Shown: piece by piece, positions 51,513 to 60,637 of the stretch
Position numbering within the stretch: the first letter of the stretch is position 1
How the letters are laid out: every line of letters starts with the position of its first letter
Source of the DNA: Lutibacter sp. A80
Lineage (GTDB): Bacteria; Bacteroidota; Bacteroidia; Flavobacteriales; Flavobacteriaceae
Reading direction: 5' to 3'
Assembly (NCBI RefSeq): GCF_022429645.1
Contig: NZ_CP092480.1
Coordinates: 709,501 to 773,500, forward strand
Length of the DNA stretch: 64,000 nt
Notes under the pieces: generated by a model
The model's database searches: none
What the model was told of the DNA's origin: nothing
The model's input: only the letters and a program-made list of their open reading frames with translations
Made by a program: the position numbers and the translations under genes

Positions 51513-52592
51513 ATGAATTCGAAAAAGTATTATATAATTCTTTCTATATTATTGGTTATGCAATGGGCTTTTATTCAAATAATTGCTCAATTCCCTAACT
51601 TTATTGAAACTTATTATTCTAATGGTTTGTATATTTATATTTCAAATTTTCTAAGGATTTTACTGGGTTGGATTCCTTTTTCATTTGGAGATTTAATGTA
51701 TGCTGCACTGGTTATTTTTATTTTAAGAGCGTTTTATAAAGCTATAAAAAGTAAAAAAATTAATTTTAAAGCTACTTTTTTTAAAATTACAGGAATTCTT
51801 TCAATTGTATTTTTTGTTTTTCATTTTAATTGGGCTTTAAATTATTTCAGACTTCCTATTAACAACTCTTTAAATTTTAAAATAAGTAATTACTCTAATG
51901 AAGAATTAATAGATTTTACCAAAAAATTAATTACTAAAACAAATGAAGTTCACACTTTTATAACAAAAAACGACACTCTAGTTGTTGAAAATTTACTTAC
52001 AAAAAATCAGATTAAAGCAAAGGTTGAAAATGCTTACAATCAATTAGAAAAAAAACATCCTCAATTTAAATATTCAAATCCAAAAGTTAAACATTCGCTT
52101 TTTAGCGTACCATTAACCTATATGGGATTTGGAGGCTATATAAATCCGATAACCAACGAATCTCAAGTAAATTCATTAATTCCAAAAAATAATTATGCCG
52201 CAACTGCTTGCCATGAAGCTGCACATCAAATTGGAATTGCTTCGGAAAGTGAAGCTAATTTTGTAGGCTATTTAGCAACAACAAACTCGAACGATATATT
52301 TTTTAAATATTCAGGCTATTTAATGGCATTACGTTATTGCATTTCAGAGGTTTATAGAAAAGACCCTGCAAGTTTTGAAATTATAAAACCACTTATTAAT
52401 AAAGGTATTTTAAAAGATATAAAACAAAGTCAGGCATTTTGGGAATCTTATCAAAATAAATCTGAAAAATATTTTAAAATATTTTACGATAATTTTTTAA
52501 AAGCAAATAAACAAAAAGACGGAATTGAAGGCTATAGCAAAATGGTAGTATTGCTAATTAACTACCATAAAAATGTTGATTTAACACCTTAA
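51513..52592 (+). CDS. DUF3810-type membrane protein with HEAAH zinc motif
   Basis: 359 residues from the ATG at 51513. Three membrane helices lie in the first 110 residues, then a soluble domain. YAATACHEAAHQIGIASESE has the HExxH-type zinc motif (HEAAH) followed by a conserved ESEANFVGYL, whose Glu could be the third ligand. This matches DUF3810 of Bacteroidota, a putative membrane-tethered metallopeptidase of unknown substrate. Divergent from dnaB over a ~230-bp region. Confidence 0.82.
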   Translation: MNSKKYYIILSILLVMQWAFIQIIAQFPNFIETYYSNGLYIYISNFLRILLGWIPFSFGDLMYAALVIFILRAFYKAIKSKKINFKATFFKITGILSIVFFVFHFNWALNYFRLPINNSLNFKISNYSNEELIDFTKKLITKTNEVHTFITKNDTLVVENLLTKNQIKAKVENAYNQLEKKHPQFKYSNPKVKHSLFSVPLTYMGFGGYINPITNESQVNSLIPKNNYAATACHEAAHQIGIASESEANFVGYLATTNSNDIFFKYSGYLMALRYCISEVYRKDPASFEIIKPLINKGILKDIKQSQAFWESYQNKSEKYFKIFYDNFLKANKQKDGIEGYSKMVVLLINYHKNVDLTP

Positions 52593-52638
52593 AAACCTGT
52601 TTTAATCAACGCTAGTATATTCAAAATTTATTTATCAT

Positions 52639-52646
52639 TACCTTTG
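52639..52646 (+). promoter_or_regulatory. -7 box TACCTTTG of the RNA methyltransferase gene
   Basis: TACCTTTG fits TAnnTTTG, 16 bp before the ATG at 52663. The transcript leader would be about 10 nt. Confidence 0.5.
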
Positions 52647-52662
52647 CTAATTATTAAAAACT

Positions 52663-53466
52663 ATGCGAAAACAAATTTCAAGTACACAAAATCCTTATAT
52701 AAAGGAACTTTTCCAAATAAAAGAAAAATCTCGCATTCGAAAAAAAACAAAAACCTTTTTAATTGAAGGCCTACGTGAAATTTCTTTAGCATTAAAAGGT
52801 GGTTATGAAGTACACACATTATTGGTAGATTTCTCTATTATAGATGAATCAACTTTAAATTCATTATTAAAAAGCACAGATTTAAGCATAGAAGTAATTG
52901 AAATTACGCATCAAATACATCAAAAATTAGCCACTAGAACTACAACTGAAGGAATTTTAGCAGTTGCTAAAACAAAAGATTTACTACTAAAAACACTTAA
53001 GTTTAAAACAAAAAATCCTTTAATTTTAGTTGCAGAAGCACCTGAAAAACCAGGAAATATTGGAGCTTTATTAAGAACTGCTGATGCAGCAGGTATTGAT
53101 GCCGTTTTAATTGCAAACCCAAAAACGGACATGTACAACCAAAACATTATTAGATCTAGTGTAGGTTGTTTATTTACAACAGCAATTGCAACAGGTTCCA
53201 CATCAGAAATTATTGCCTTTTTAAAAGCGCATAAAATTAATATATTTGGTGCAGCACTTACTGCATCTGTAGCATACCAAACAAAAGATTATACTGAGCC
53301 AAGTGCAATAGTTGTTGGTACTGAAGCTACGGGTTTAACTGATGAATGGTTACAAAATACCACTTCAAATATTATAATTCCAATGCGAGGTGCTATAGAT
53401 TCTATGAATGTTTCGGTAAGTGCAGCAATTATTTTATTTGAAGCTGTTAGACAACGCCAATTATAA
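52663..53466 (+). CDS. TrmH/SpoU-family RNA methyltransferase
   Basis: 267 residues. N-terminal substrate-binding domain (RKKTKTFLIEGLREISLALK), then the SPOUT domain with motif 1 LVAEAPEKPGNIGALLRTAD (Asn and Arg), motif 2 VVGTEATGLTDEW and motif 3 IIPMRGAIDSMNVSVSAAI, which together form the trefoil knot binding SAM. It 2'-O-methylates a ribose in rRNA or tRNA; the exact target is not predictable. Followed at 29 bp by the M48 gene, probably co-transcribed. Confidence 0.92.
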   Translation: MRKQISSTQNPYIKELFQIKEKSRIRKKTKTFLIEGLREISLALKGGYEVHTLLVDFSIIDESTLNSLLKSTDLSIEVIEITHQIHQKLATRTTTEGILAVAKTKDLLLKTLKFKTKNPLILVAEAPEKPGNIGALLRTADAAGIDAVLIANPKTDMYNQNIIRSSVGCLFTTAIATGSTSEIIAFLKAHKINIFGAALTASVAYQTKDYTEPSAIVVGTEATGLTDEWLQNTTSNIIIPMRGAIDSMNVSVSAAIILFEAVRQRQL

Positions 53467-53495
53467 TTAATGTTTCAATTTATAATTTATAAAAA

Positions 53496-54728
53496 ATGAC
53501 ACCAGAAATTCTTTTTTACATATTAATAGCTATAATTATTGTTAAGTTTTTATTCGATACTTTTTTAGATACTCTAAATGCTAAACATTTTAACGATGCC
53601 ATTCCTGAAGAATTAAACGATATTTATGATGACGAAGAGTACAAAAAATCTCAAGCATACAAAAAAGTAAATTATAAATTTTCGAGTTTAACTAGCGCTT
53701 TTTCTCTTGTAATAACACTGCTCTTTTTTATTTTTGATGGTTTTGCCTATGTAGATGGAATTGCAAGAAGTATTACAGATAATACTATTTTAATTACGCT
53801 TATTTTTTTCGGAATTATTTTATTTGGTAGTGATATTTTATCATTGCCTTTTTCATATTACAATACCTTTGTTATTGAAGAAAAATTTGGTTTTAATAAA
53901 TCTACTTTAAAAACATTTGTTTTAGATAAAATAAAAGGATGGTTAATGATGATAATAATTGGTGGAGGAATTTTAGCCTTATTAACATGGTTTTACCAAT
54001 TAACAACAACTAACTTTTGGTTATATGCTTGGGGATTAATAGCTGTTTTTACAATTTTTATGAATCTATTTTATTCAAAATTAATTGTACCTATCTTCAA
54101 TAAACAAACTAGTTTAGAAGATGGAGAATTAAAAACAGCAATCGATAATTTTGGAAAAAAAGTAGGGTTTAATTTAGATAATATATTTGTAATTGATGGC
54201 TCAAAACGATCTACAAAAGCGAATGCATATTTTTCAGGTTTTGGTTCTCAAAAAAGAGTTACTTTATATGATACGTTAATCAATGACTTAGAAACTGATG
54301 AAATTGTAGCAGTTTTAGCACATGAAATCGGTCATTATACTAAAAAACATATTATTTATAATTTAATACTATCGCTAATTTTAACGGGATTTACACTTTA
54401 TATCTTATCACTTTTTATTGGAAATCAATTACTTTCACAAGCTTTAGGGGTTGAAATAACCAGTTTCCATATTGGTTTAATTGCTTTTGGTATTTTATAC
54501 AGTCCTATTTCAGAAATTACAGGATTTTTAATGAATATTATCTCTCGAAAATTTGAATATGAAGCTGATGATTATGCTAAAACTAATTTTAATGCAGAAG
54601 CTTTAATTTCTTCCTTAAAAAAATTATCTAAAAATAGTTTAAGCAATTTAACACCTAGTAATATGTACGTTAAGTTTCACTACTCACACCCCACTTTATT
54701 AGAACGCATATTAAATTTAAAAAAATAA
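53496..54728 (+). CDS. M48-family (Ste24-like) membrane metallopeptidase
   Basis: 410 residues. Seven membrane segments, with the N-terminal CAAX-protease-like domain (peptidase_M48_N, ILFYILIAIIIVKFLFDTFL) and the zinc motif VLAHEIGHYTKKH near residue 276, plus distal ligand in RKFEYEADDYAKTN. C-terminal HYSHPTLLERI is the conserved closing motif of Ste24. In bacteria it serves as a membrane-protein quality-control protease. All catalytic residues are present. Confidence 0.93.
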   Translation: MTPEILFYILIAIIIVKFLFDTFLDTLNAKHFNDAIPEELNDIYDDEEYKKSQAYKKVNYKFSSLTSAFSLVITLLFFIFDGFAYVDGIARSITDNTILITLIFFGIILFGSDILSLPFSYYNTFVIEEKFGFNKSTLKTFVLDKIKGWLMMIIIGGGILALLTWFYQLTTTNFWLYAWGLIAVFTIFMNLFYSKLIVPIFNKQTSLEDGELKTAIDNFGKKVGFNLDNIFVIDGSKRSTKANAYFSGFGSQKRVTLYDTLINDLETDEIVAVLAHEIGHYTKKHIIYNLILSLILTGFTLYILSLFIGNQLLSQALGVEITSFHIGLIAFGILYSPISEITGFLMNIISRKFEYEADDYAKTNFNAEALISSLKKLSKNSLSNLTPSNMYVKFHYSHPTLLERILNLKK

Positions 54729-54772
54729 AGATTTGACATTGTTGGGTAATTAAAAAATATTAAATTTAATCG

Positions 54773-56992
54773 ATGACTTACAATTTAAGCTTAGAAGAGG
54801 AAAATAAAGAAATAGCAAAACGCTATAAAGGCTTGCTAAAAGGTGCGTATCAAACATTTACGGATGCTGATAAAAAAGAAATTAGAAAAGCCTTTGATAT
54901 TGCATTAGAAGCGCATAGTACACAAAGAAGAAAAACAGGTGAACCTTATATTTTTCACCCCATAGCAGTTGCTAAAATTGTTGCTTACGAAATTGGACTA
55001 GATACTACTTCTATTGTAGCAGCATTATTACATGATGTAGTTGAAGACACCGATTACACATTAGAAGATATTGAACGTTTATTTGGTGAAAATGTAGCAC
55101 GTATAGTTAACGGTTTAACTAAAATTTCGCATTTAAAAAAGGATCAAGATGCCTCAATACAAGCTGAGAATTTTAGAAAAATGCTCCTTACCTTAAATGA
55201 TGATGTACGTGTAATTTTAATAAAAATTGCAGATAGATTGCACAATATGCAAACTATGGATGCAATGCCGGCAGATAAACAAATAAAAATTTCTTCTGAA
55301 ACCCTATATATTTATGCCCCTTTAGCGCACAGACTTGGACTTTATAATATAAAATCTGAGCTTGAAAACTTAGGTTTAAAATACACTGAACCCGATGTTT
55401 ATATAGATATTGCTAATAAAGTAACACAAAGCAAGGAAGAACAAAAAATTTATATAGATTCTTTTAGTAATATTATTAAAGAAACTTTAGATAAAGAAGG
55501 TTTTCAATATACTATAAAGGGTCGTAGAAAATCGATTTATTCTATTCGTAAAAAAATGCTATCTCAAGGTGTTACTTACGACGAGATTTACGATAAATTT
55601 GCGATTAGAATTATTTACAAATCTACTATAAAAAAAGAAAAATTTGATGCCTGGAAAATATATTCTATTGTAACTGATCACTTTAGACCAAACCCAAATA
55701 GGTTACGTGACTGGATAAGTCAACCAAAAAGTACAGGATATGAATCGCTTCATATAACTGTTATGGGACCTAAAGGAAAATGGGTAGAAGTTCAAATTCG
55801 TTCAGAAAGAATGGATGAAATTGCTGAAAAAGGTTATGCAGCACATTATAAATATAAAAACCAAAATGAACGCGAAACAGGCTTAGATGATTGGTTAAAT
55901 AAAATAAAAGAATCTCTTGAAAACCCAAATGCAAGTGCTATTGATTTTGTTGAAGATTTTAAATTAAATTTATATGCCAAAGAAATTTTTATTTTTACGC
56001 CTAACGGAGATTTAAAGGCGCTTCCAAAACATGCTACCGCTCTAGACTTTGCTTTTTCCATTCATACACAAGTTGGAATGAGTTGTAGAGGGGCCAAAAT
56101 TAATGGAAAATTAAAACCTATTAGTCAAGAATTATTTAGTGGTGATCAAGTTGAAATTATCACTTCTAAAAATCAAAAACCTAATATTGGTTGGTTAGAT
56201 TTTGTTGTAACTGCACGTGCCAGAGCTCGTATAAAAAACGCTTTAAAAGAAGATCAAAAAAGAATAGCTGAGGAAGGTAAAGAAATTTTAACACGAAAAT
56301 TAAAACATCTAAAAATTACTTTAAACGAAAAAGTAATAAATGAATTAGTTGTTTATTTTAAACTAAAAACAAGTTTAGAATTATTTTATAGAATGGGAAA
56401 TGGTTCTATAGAAAACAATCAACTTAAAGATTTTATTGCAAAACGAAATAATGCTTTTGTTAGTTTCTTTAAAAATAGAATACGAAGAACTCCTGCCAAA
56501 CCAGAAAATATTGATAAAGACGAAGTTATTGTAGAATATGATTCTTTGGTTTTTGGCGCTGAAGAGGAACATCTAGAATATAAAATGTCGCAATGCTGTA
56601 ATCCAATTCCTGGAGATAAAGTTTTTGGTTTTATTACAATAAATGATGGCATTAAAGTTCATAAAAAAGATTGTCCAAATGCCATAAGTCTTCAAGCTAA
56701 CTATGCTTACAGAATACTAAGTGCTAAATGGATAGACTCTGATAATCAAGAATTTAAAGCTATTTTAAAACTGTACGGTGTAGACCATGTAGGAATTGTA
56801 AATGAAATTACACAAATTATTTCAAGAAGTATGAATGTAGATATTCATAATTTAAATATCTCTAGCAACAATGGTATTTTTGAAGGAAGTATAACCGTTA
56901 GTGTTAAAAATAAATCGCAACTTCAAAAATTAAGTGACGCCATAAAAAAAATAGAAGGAATAGATAAAGTAGATAGAATTAATAAACATTAG
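54773..56992 (+). CDS. RelA/SpoT-type bifunctional (p)ppGpp synthetase/hydrolase
   Basis: 739 residues, full length. HD hydrolase domain: EPYIFHPIAVAKIVAYEIGL, ALLHDVVEDTDYTLED and LIKIADRLHNMQTM. Synthetase domain (about 240-370): GRRKSIYSIRKKM, YDKFAIRIIY, STGYESLHITVMGPKGKWVE. TGS domain (about 395-455), then a Cys motif (CCNPIPGD) and C-terminal ACT domain (LYGVDHVGIVNEITQIISRS). With hydrolase residues HD and ED intact it both makes and degrades the alarmone. A Fur gene follows. Confidence 0.95.
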   Translation: MTYNLSLEEENKEIAKRYKGLLKGAYQTFTDADKKEIRKAFDIALEAHSTQRRKTGEPYIFHPIAVAKIVAYEIGLDTTSIVAALLHDVVEDTDYTLEDIERLFGENVARIVNGLTKISHLKKDQDASIQAENFRKMLLTLNDDVRVILIKIADRLHNMQTMDAMPADKQIKISSETLYIYAPLAHRLGLYNIKSELENLGLKYTEPDVYIDIANKVTQSKEEQKIYIDSFSNIIKETLDKEGFQYTIKGRRKSIYSIRKKMLSQGVTYDEIYDKFAIRIIYKSTIKKEKFDAWKIYSIVTDHFRPNPNRLRDWISQPKSTGYESLHITVMGPKGKWVEVQIRSERMDEIAEKGYAAHYKYKNQNERETGLDDWLNKIKESLENPNASAIDFVEDFKLNLYAKEIFIFTPNGDLKALPKHATALDFAFSIHTQVGMSCRGAKINGKLKPISQELFSGDQVEIITSKNQKPNIGWLDFVVTARARARIKNALKEDQKRIAEEGKEILTRKLKHLKITLNEKVINELVVYFKLKTSLELFYRMGNGSIENNQLKDFIAKRNNAFVSFFKNRIRRTPAKPENIDKDEVIVEYDSLVFGAEEEHLEYKMSQCCNPIPGDKVFGFITINDGIKVHKKDCPNAISLQANYAYRILSAKWIDSDNQEFKAILKLYGVDHVGIVNEITQIISRSMNVDIHNLNISSNNGIFEGSITVSVKNKSQLQKLSDAIKKIEGIDKVDRINKH

Positions 56993-57027
56993 TTTATTCA
57001 CAATTATAGTTAATAAATATACTACTC

Positions 57028-57055
57028 AAGCCTAATTTTTTAAAAAAATAGGCTT
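57028..57055 (+). terminator. Terminator-like hairpin after the (p)ppGpp synthetase gene
   Basis: AAGCCTAATTTTTT (57028-57041) and AAAAAAATAGGCTT (57042-57055) form a nearly loop-free inverted repeat of 14 bp with one mismatch. A trailing T run is lacking. It touches the -7 box of the Fur gene at 57055. Confidence 0.45.
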
Positions 57056-57062
57056 AACTTTG
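57055..57062 (+). promoter_or_regulatory. -7 box TAACTTTG of the Fur-family gene
   Basis: TAACTTTG fits TAnnTTTG, 33 bp before the ATG at 57096. Confidence 0.5.
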
Positions 57063-57095
57063 TTGTTTAATTTTTTAAATTAAAAAAGTGAACTT

Positions 57096-57539
57096 ATGAG
57101 TGTTGAAAACCAGAAAATTGTAAAAAACGTTTTTATTAAATTTCTAGAGAAAAATCTTCACAGAAAAACTCCAGAACGTTTTGCAATTCTTCAAGAAATT
57201 TATGATTTAAATGATCATTTTGATATAGAGTCTCTTTATATTCAAATGAAACTTAAAAATTATAGAGTTAGTAGAGCAACACTTTATAATACAATAGAGT
57301 TACTTTTAGAATGTGGTTTGGTTAGAAAACATCAATTTGGACAAAGTCAAGCTCACTATGAAAAATCTTATTTCGACAAACAACACGATCACGTTATACT
57401 AACAGATACAGGAGAAGTTATTGAATTTTGTGACCCAAGGGTACAAATAATTAAAAAAACTATTGAAGATACTTTTAATATAGAAATTCATAAACACTCA
57501 CTCTATTTTTACGGAACTAAAAAAGATAAAAACAATTAA
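57096..57539 (+). CDS. Fur-family transcriptional regulator
   Basis: 147 residues. Winged-helix domain (20-85): [20 protein letters not shown] and [20 protein letters not shown]. Metal sensor: [20 protein letters not shown] (His-x-His site) and FCDPRVQII. The CxxC zinc sites of many Fur proteins are missing, as in several Bacteroidota members. Iron, zinc or peroxide sensing cannot be told apart from sequence alone. Short 27-bp gap to purA, so the two may be co-transcribed. Confidence 0.92.
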   Translation: MSVENQKIVKNVFIKFLEKNLHRKTPERFAILQEIYDLNDHFDIESLYIQMKLKNYRVSRATLYNTIELLLECGLVRKHQFGQSQAHYEKSYFDKQHDHVILTDTGEVIEFCDPRVQIIKKTIEDTFNIEIHKHSLYFYGTKKDKNN

Positions 57540-57566
57540 TACTAACATATTATTAAGTAACACAAC

Positions 57567-58838
57567 ATGGCTGTAAATTTATTACTAGGACTACAATGGG
57601 GAGATGAAGGAAAAGGGAAAATTGTAGACGTTCTTACCTCTAATTATGATATAATTGCTCGTTTTCAAGGAGGTCCAAATGCAGGGCATACATTAATTTT
57701 TGATGGACATAAACACGTTCTACACACAATTCCTTCAGGAATTTTTCACAAAAATGCTGTAAATGTAGTTGGAAACGGAGTCGTAATTGACCCAATTATT
57801 TTTCAAAAAGAACTAGAAAACCTATCACAATTCAATCTAGATTTTAAAACAAAATTATTAATATCTAGAAAAGCACACTTGATTTTACCAACACATCGTT
57901 TATTAGATGCTGCAAGTGAAGCTTCTAAAGGAAAAGCTAAAATTGGTTCTACTTTAAAAGGAATTGGTCCTGCTTATATGGATAAAACCGGTAGAAATGG
58001 AATGAGAGTTGGTGATTTAGAATTAGAAGATTGGAAAGATAGATATGCAGCTTTAACAGAAAAGCATATTAAAATGATAGACTTTTTTGATGTTGATATT
58101 CAATATGACTTAAAAGAATTAGAAACAGAATTTTTTAATGCTATTAAAGTTTTAAAAGAACTAACTTTTATAGATAGTGAAGAATATTTAAGCAAAGCTT
58201 TAAAATCTGGTAAAACAGTTTTAGCTGAAGGTGCTCAAGGTTCTTTATTAGATGTAGATTTTGGTACATACCCATTTGTTACATCTTCAACTACTACTGC
58301 AGCTGGAGCTTGTACAGGTTTAGGTGTACCTCCAAATAAAATTGGAGATGTTTTTGGAATTTTTAAAGCCTACACAACACGTGTTGGTTCTGGACCATTC
58401 CCTACCGAATTATTTGATGAAAATGGAGAAATAATGTCTAGAGTTGGTCACGAATTTGGAGCAACTACTGGTCGTGCTCGTAGATGTGGTTGGTTAGATT
58501 TAATTGCTTTAAAATATGCTGTTGAAGTAAATGGTGTTACACAATTAATGATGATGAAAGGAGATGTACTTTCTGGATTTGATACATTAAAAGTATGTAC
58601 TTCTTACAATTACAAAGGTACAGAAGTTGACCATTTACCATATAATATTGAAGCACATAATGTAACTCCAATATATACTGAACTAAAAGGTTGGAAAGAA
58701 GATATAACTTCAATGAAAAGCGAAGATACACTTCCTAAAGAATTAAAAGACTATATTAAATTTATTGAAGATTTTGTTGAAGTCCCTGTGAAAATTGTTT
58801 CTGTAGGGCCAGACAGAAAACAAACAATAGTTAGATAA
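57567..58838 (+). CDS. purA: Adenylosuccinate synthetase
   Basis: 423 residues. GTP loop GLQWGDEGKGKIVD, conserved GGPNAGHTL with the catalytic His, TLKGIGPAYMDKTGRNGMRV, EGAQGSLLDVDFGTYPFVT, and arginine-rich switch TTGRARRCGWLD. It joins IMP and aspartate using GTP, the first step towards AMP. Ends with a long terminator, so the transcription unit with the Fur gene closes here. Confidence 0.97.
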   Translation: MAVNLLLGLQWGDEGKGKIVDVLTSNYDIIARFQGGPNAGHTLIFDGHKHVLHTIPSGIFHKNAVNVVGNGVVIDPIIFQKELENLSQFNLDFKTKLLISRKAHLILPTHRLLDAASEASKGKAKIGSTLKGIGPAYMDKTGRNGMRVGDLELEDWKDRYAALTEKHIKMIDFFDVDIQYDLKELETEFFNAIKVLKELTFIDSEEYLSKALKSGKTVLAEGAQGSLLDVDFGTYPFVTSSTTTAAGACTGLGVPPNKIGDVFGIFKAYTTRVGSGPFPTELFDENGEIMSRVGHEFGATTGRARRCGWLDLIALKYAVEVNGVTQLMMMKGDVLSGFDTLKVCTSYNYKGTEVDHLPYNIEAHNVTPIYTELKGWKEDITSMKSEDTLPKELKDYIKFIEDFVEVPVKIVSVGPDRKQTIVR

Positions 58839-58853
58839 TAATTAGAACACTAG

Positions 58854-58951
58854 CTGTTTAAAAAATTTTAGCTTAGTATCCTGAAATCAGAGTTATAACA
58901 AATAACCAATATCAGAATTAAAATGCTAAAATTTTTTAAACAGTTTTTTTT
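58854..58951 (+). terminator. Long terminator of the CTGTTTAAAAA family
   Basis: CTGTTTAAAAAATTTTAGC (58854-58872) and GCTAAAATTTTTTAAACAG (58925-58943) are perfect 19-bp complements around a 52-nt loop, followed by eight T. Arm core is shared with the elements at 38130 and 47420. Confidence 0.8.
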
Positions 58952-59012
58952 AACATAGTATTTAAACTTTCATATTGCTTTTTAGTTAGTTTTGTATTTA
59001 AACTTATTACAC

Positions 59013-60635
59013 TTGAAAAATATTATATTCATACTTCTGCTACTTTTTAGTTTTCAAGGATTTACACAATCTAAAAAAATTAAAATTTTAAAAGCAGATA
59101 ATACTATGGTTGATCCTAAATTTCCAGGAGCTACAATATCAATAGGTAATATATTTGTTGAACACGATGGCGCTACTTTACGTTGCGATAAAGCTTATAT
59201 TTACTCAGAACAAAACTTGATTAAGGCTATGGGTAATGTTATAATCAACCAAGGTGATACCATTATTCAATATAGTAAATATGTAGATTACGATGGAAAT
59301 AAAAAAATGGCAACTTCTTGGGGAGATGTAATTTTAAAGGATGAGTTAATGGTACTCAAAACAGATACTTTATATTTTGATAGAGAAAAACAACATTTAT
59401 TTTATAATAGTTGGGGCACAATTAAAGATACTACTAACTTACTTAAAAGTAAAATTGGAAACTATTATCTACAAACCAATAAATTTCAAGCTTTTACAAA
59501 AGTAGATGTTACAAATAAAGACAGTAAATTAATTTCAGATCACTTAGATTATTATACAAGTACTGGAATAGCAGAATTGTTTGGACCTTCAACAATTACT
59601 AGTGATGAAAATGCAATTTATACAGAGAAAGGACATCATAATACAAAGACTAATATTTCGCATTTTTTAAAAAAATCTAAAATTTATTACGGTGATAGAA
59701 CTATTGCTGGCGATAGTCTATATTATAATAGAAATACTGAATTTGCTTCTGCAACTGGTAATATAAAAGTTTTAGACACTGTAAATCAAACAATTATTAA
59801 AGGTGGCTATGCAGAATATTTTAAATTAAAAGATTCTGTATTTATTACTGATAGAGCTGTAGCGATTTCTGTTATGGAAAAAGATTCTATGTATGTACAT
59901 GGAGATAAATTAATGGTTACAGGAAAAACAAATGAGCGATTAATTAAAGCCTTTAAACGCGTAAAAATTTTTAAATCTAACTTACAAGGTAAATGCGATT
60001 CTTTGGTTACTAATGAAAAAACAGGAATCACAAAAATGTTTACAAAGCCAGTTATGTGGGCTGAAGGAAACCAGATTACAGGAGATACAATTCATTTTTT
60101 ATCAAATTTAAAAACAGAACAACTAGATTCTTTAAAAATATTAAACGATGGCTTAATGGTTAAAAAAGATACTGCAGGTTTTAGTCAAATTAAAGGTAAA
60201 AACATGTATGGTAAATTTAAAAATAACGATTTAGAATCTCTAGATGTAGTTGGAAACAGTGAAACATTGTTTTTTTTAAGAGATGAACACGATAAACTCT
60301 TTGGTATTGATAAAAAACAAAGTAGTGATCATATTTTAATTCTTTTTGAAAATGAGGATGTAAAAAGTATTAATTATTATAAAGCCATAACAGGTAAAAC
60401 CTACCCTCCTTCTGAATTTGAAATACTAAGTGATGATGAAAAATTATTACCTGGGTTTATTTGGAGAGAAGATGAAAGACCTTTAACAAAAGATGATATT
60501 TTTATAAAAGATGAACTTCTAGAAGGTGAAGATTCTGAAAATTCTGAAAAAATTAAAGAAATTAAAGAAATTCCACCAAAAGCAAAAGATTCTATTATAA
60601 AACCACCTATAAAAAACGTATTTAAGAGAGAATAA
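59013..60635 (+). CDS. OstA/LptA-like organic-solvent-tolerance protein
   Basis: 540 residues from a TTG start at 59013 (signal LKNIIFILLLLFSFQGFTQS); the frame is open to another TTG 7 codons earlier. The N-terminal third is an OstA-like N domain with repeated short strands: VDPKFPGATISIGNIFVEHD, GATLRCDKAYIYSEQNLIKA and TATSWGDVILKDELMV-type units, equivalent to LptA, which carries lipopolysaccharide across the periplasm. The C-terminal tail is Pro/Lys-rich (IPPKAKDSIIKPPIKNVF). Two bases separate its stop from the next gene. Confidence 0.8.
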   Translation: MKNIIFILLLLFSFQGFTQSKKIKILKADNTMVDPKFPGATISIGNIFVEHDGATLRCDKAYIYSEQNLIKAMGNVIINQGDTIIQYSKYVDYDGNKKMATSWGDVILKDELMVLKTDTLYFDREKQHLFYNSWGTIKDTTNLLKSKIGNYYLQTNKFQAFTKVDVTNKDSKLISDHLDYYTSTGIAELFGPSTITSDENAIYTEKGHHNTKTNISHFLKKSKIYYGDRTIAGDSLYYNRNTEFASATGNIKVLDTVNQTIIKGGYAEYFKLKDSVFITDRAVAISVMEKDSMYVHGDKLMVTGKTNERLIKAFKRVKIFKSNLQGKCDSLVTNEKTGITKMFTKPVMWAEGNQITGDTIHFLSNLKTEQLDSLKILNDGLMVKKDTAGFSQIKGKNMYGKFKNNDLESLDVVGNSETLFFLRDEHDKLFGIDKKQSSDHILILFENEDVKSINYYKAITGKTYPPSEFEILSDDEKLLPGFIWREDERPLTKDDIFIKDELLEGEDSENSEKIKEIKEIPPKAKDSIIKPPIKNVFKRE

Positions 60636-60637
60636 AA

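Noticed and set aside
58537-58731. Antisense reading frame inside purA
   Set aside because: It is a shadow of the conserved purA coding sequence with no independent signal.
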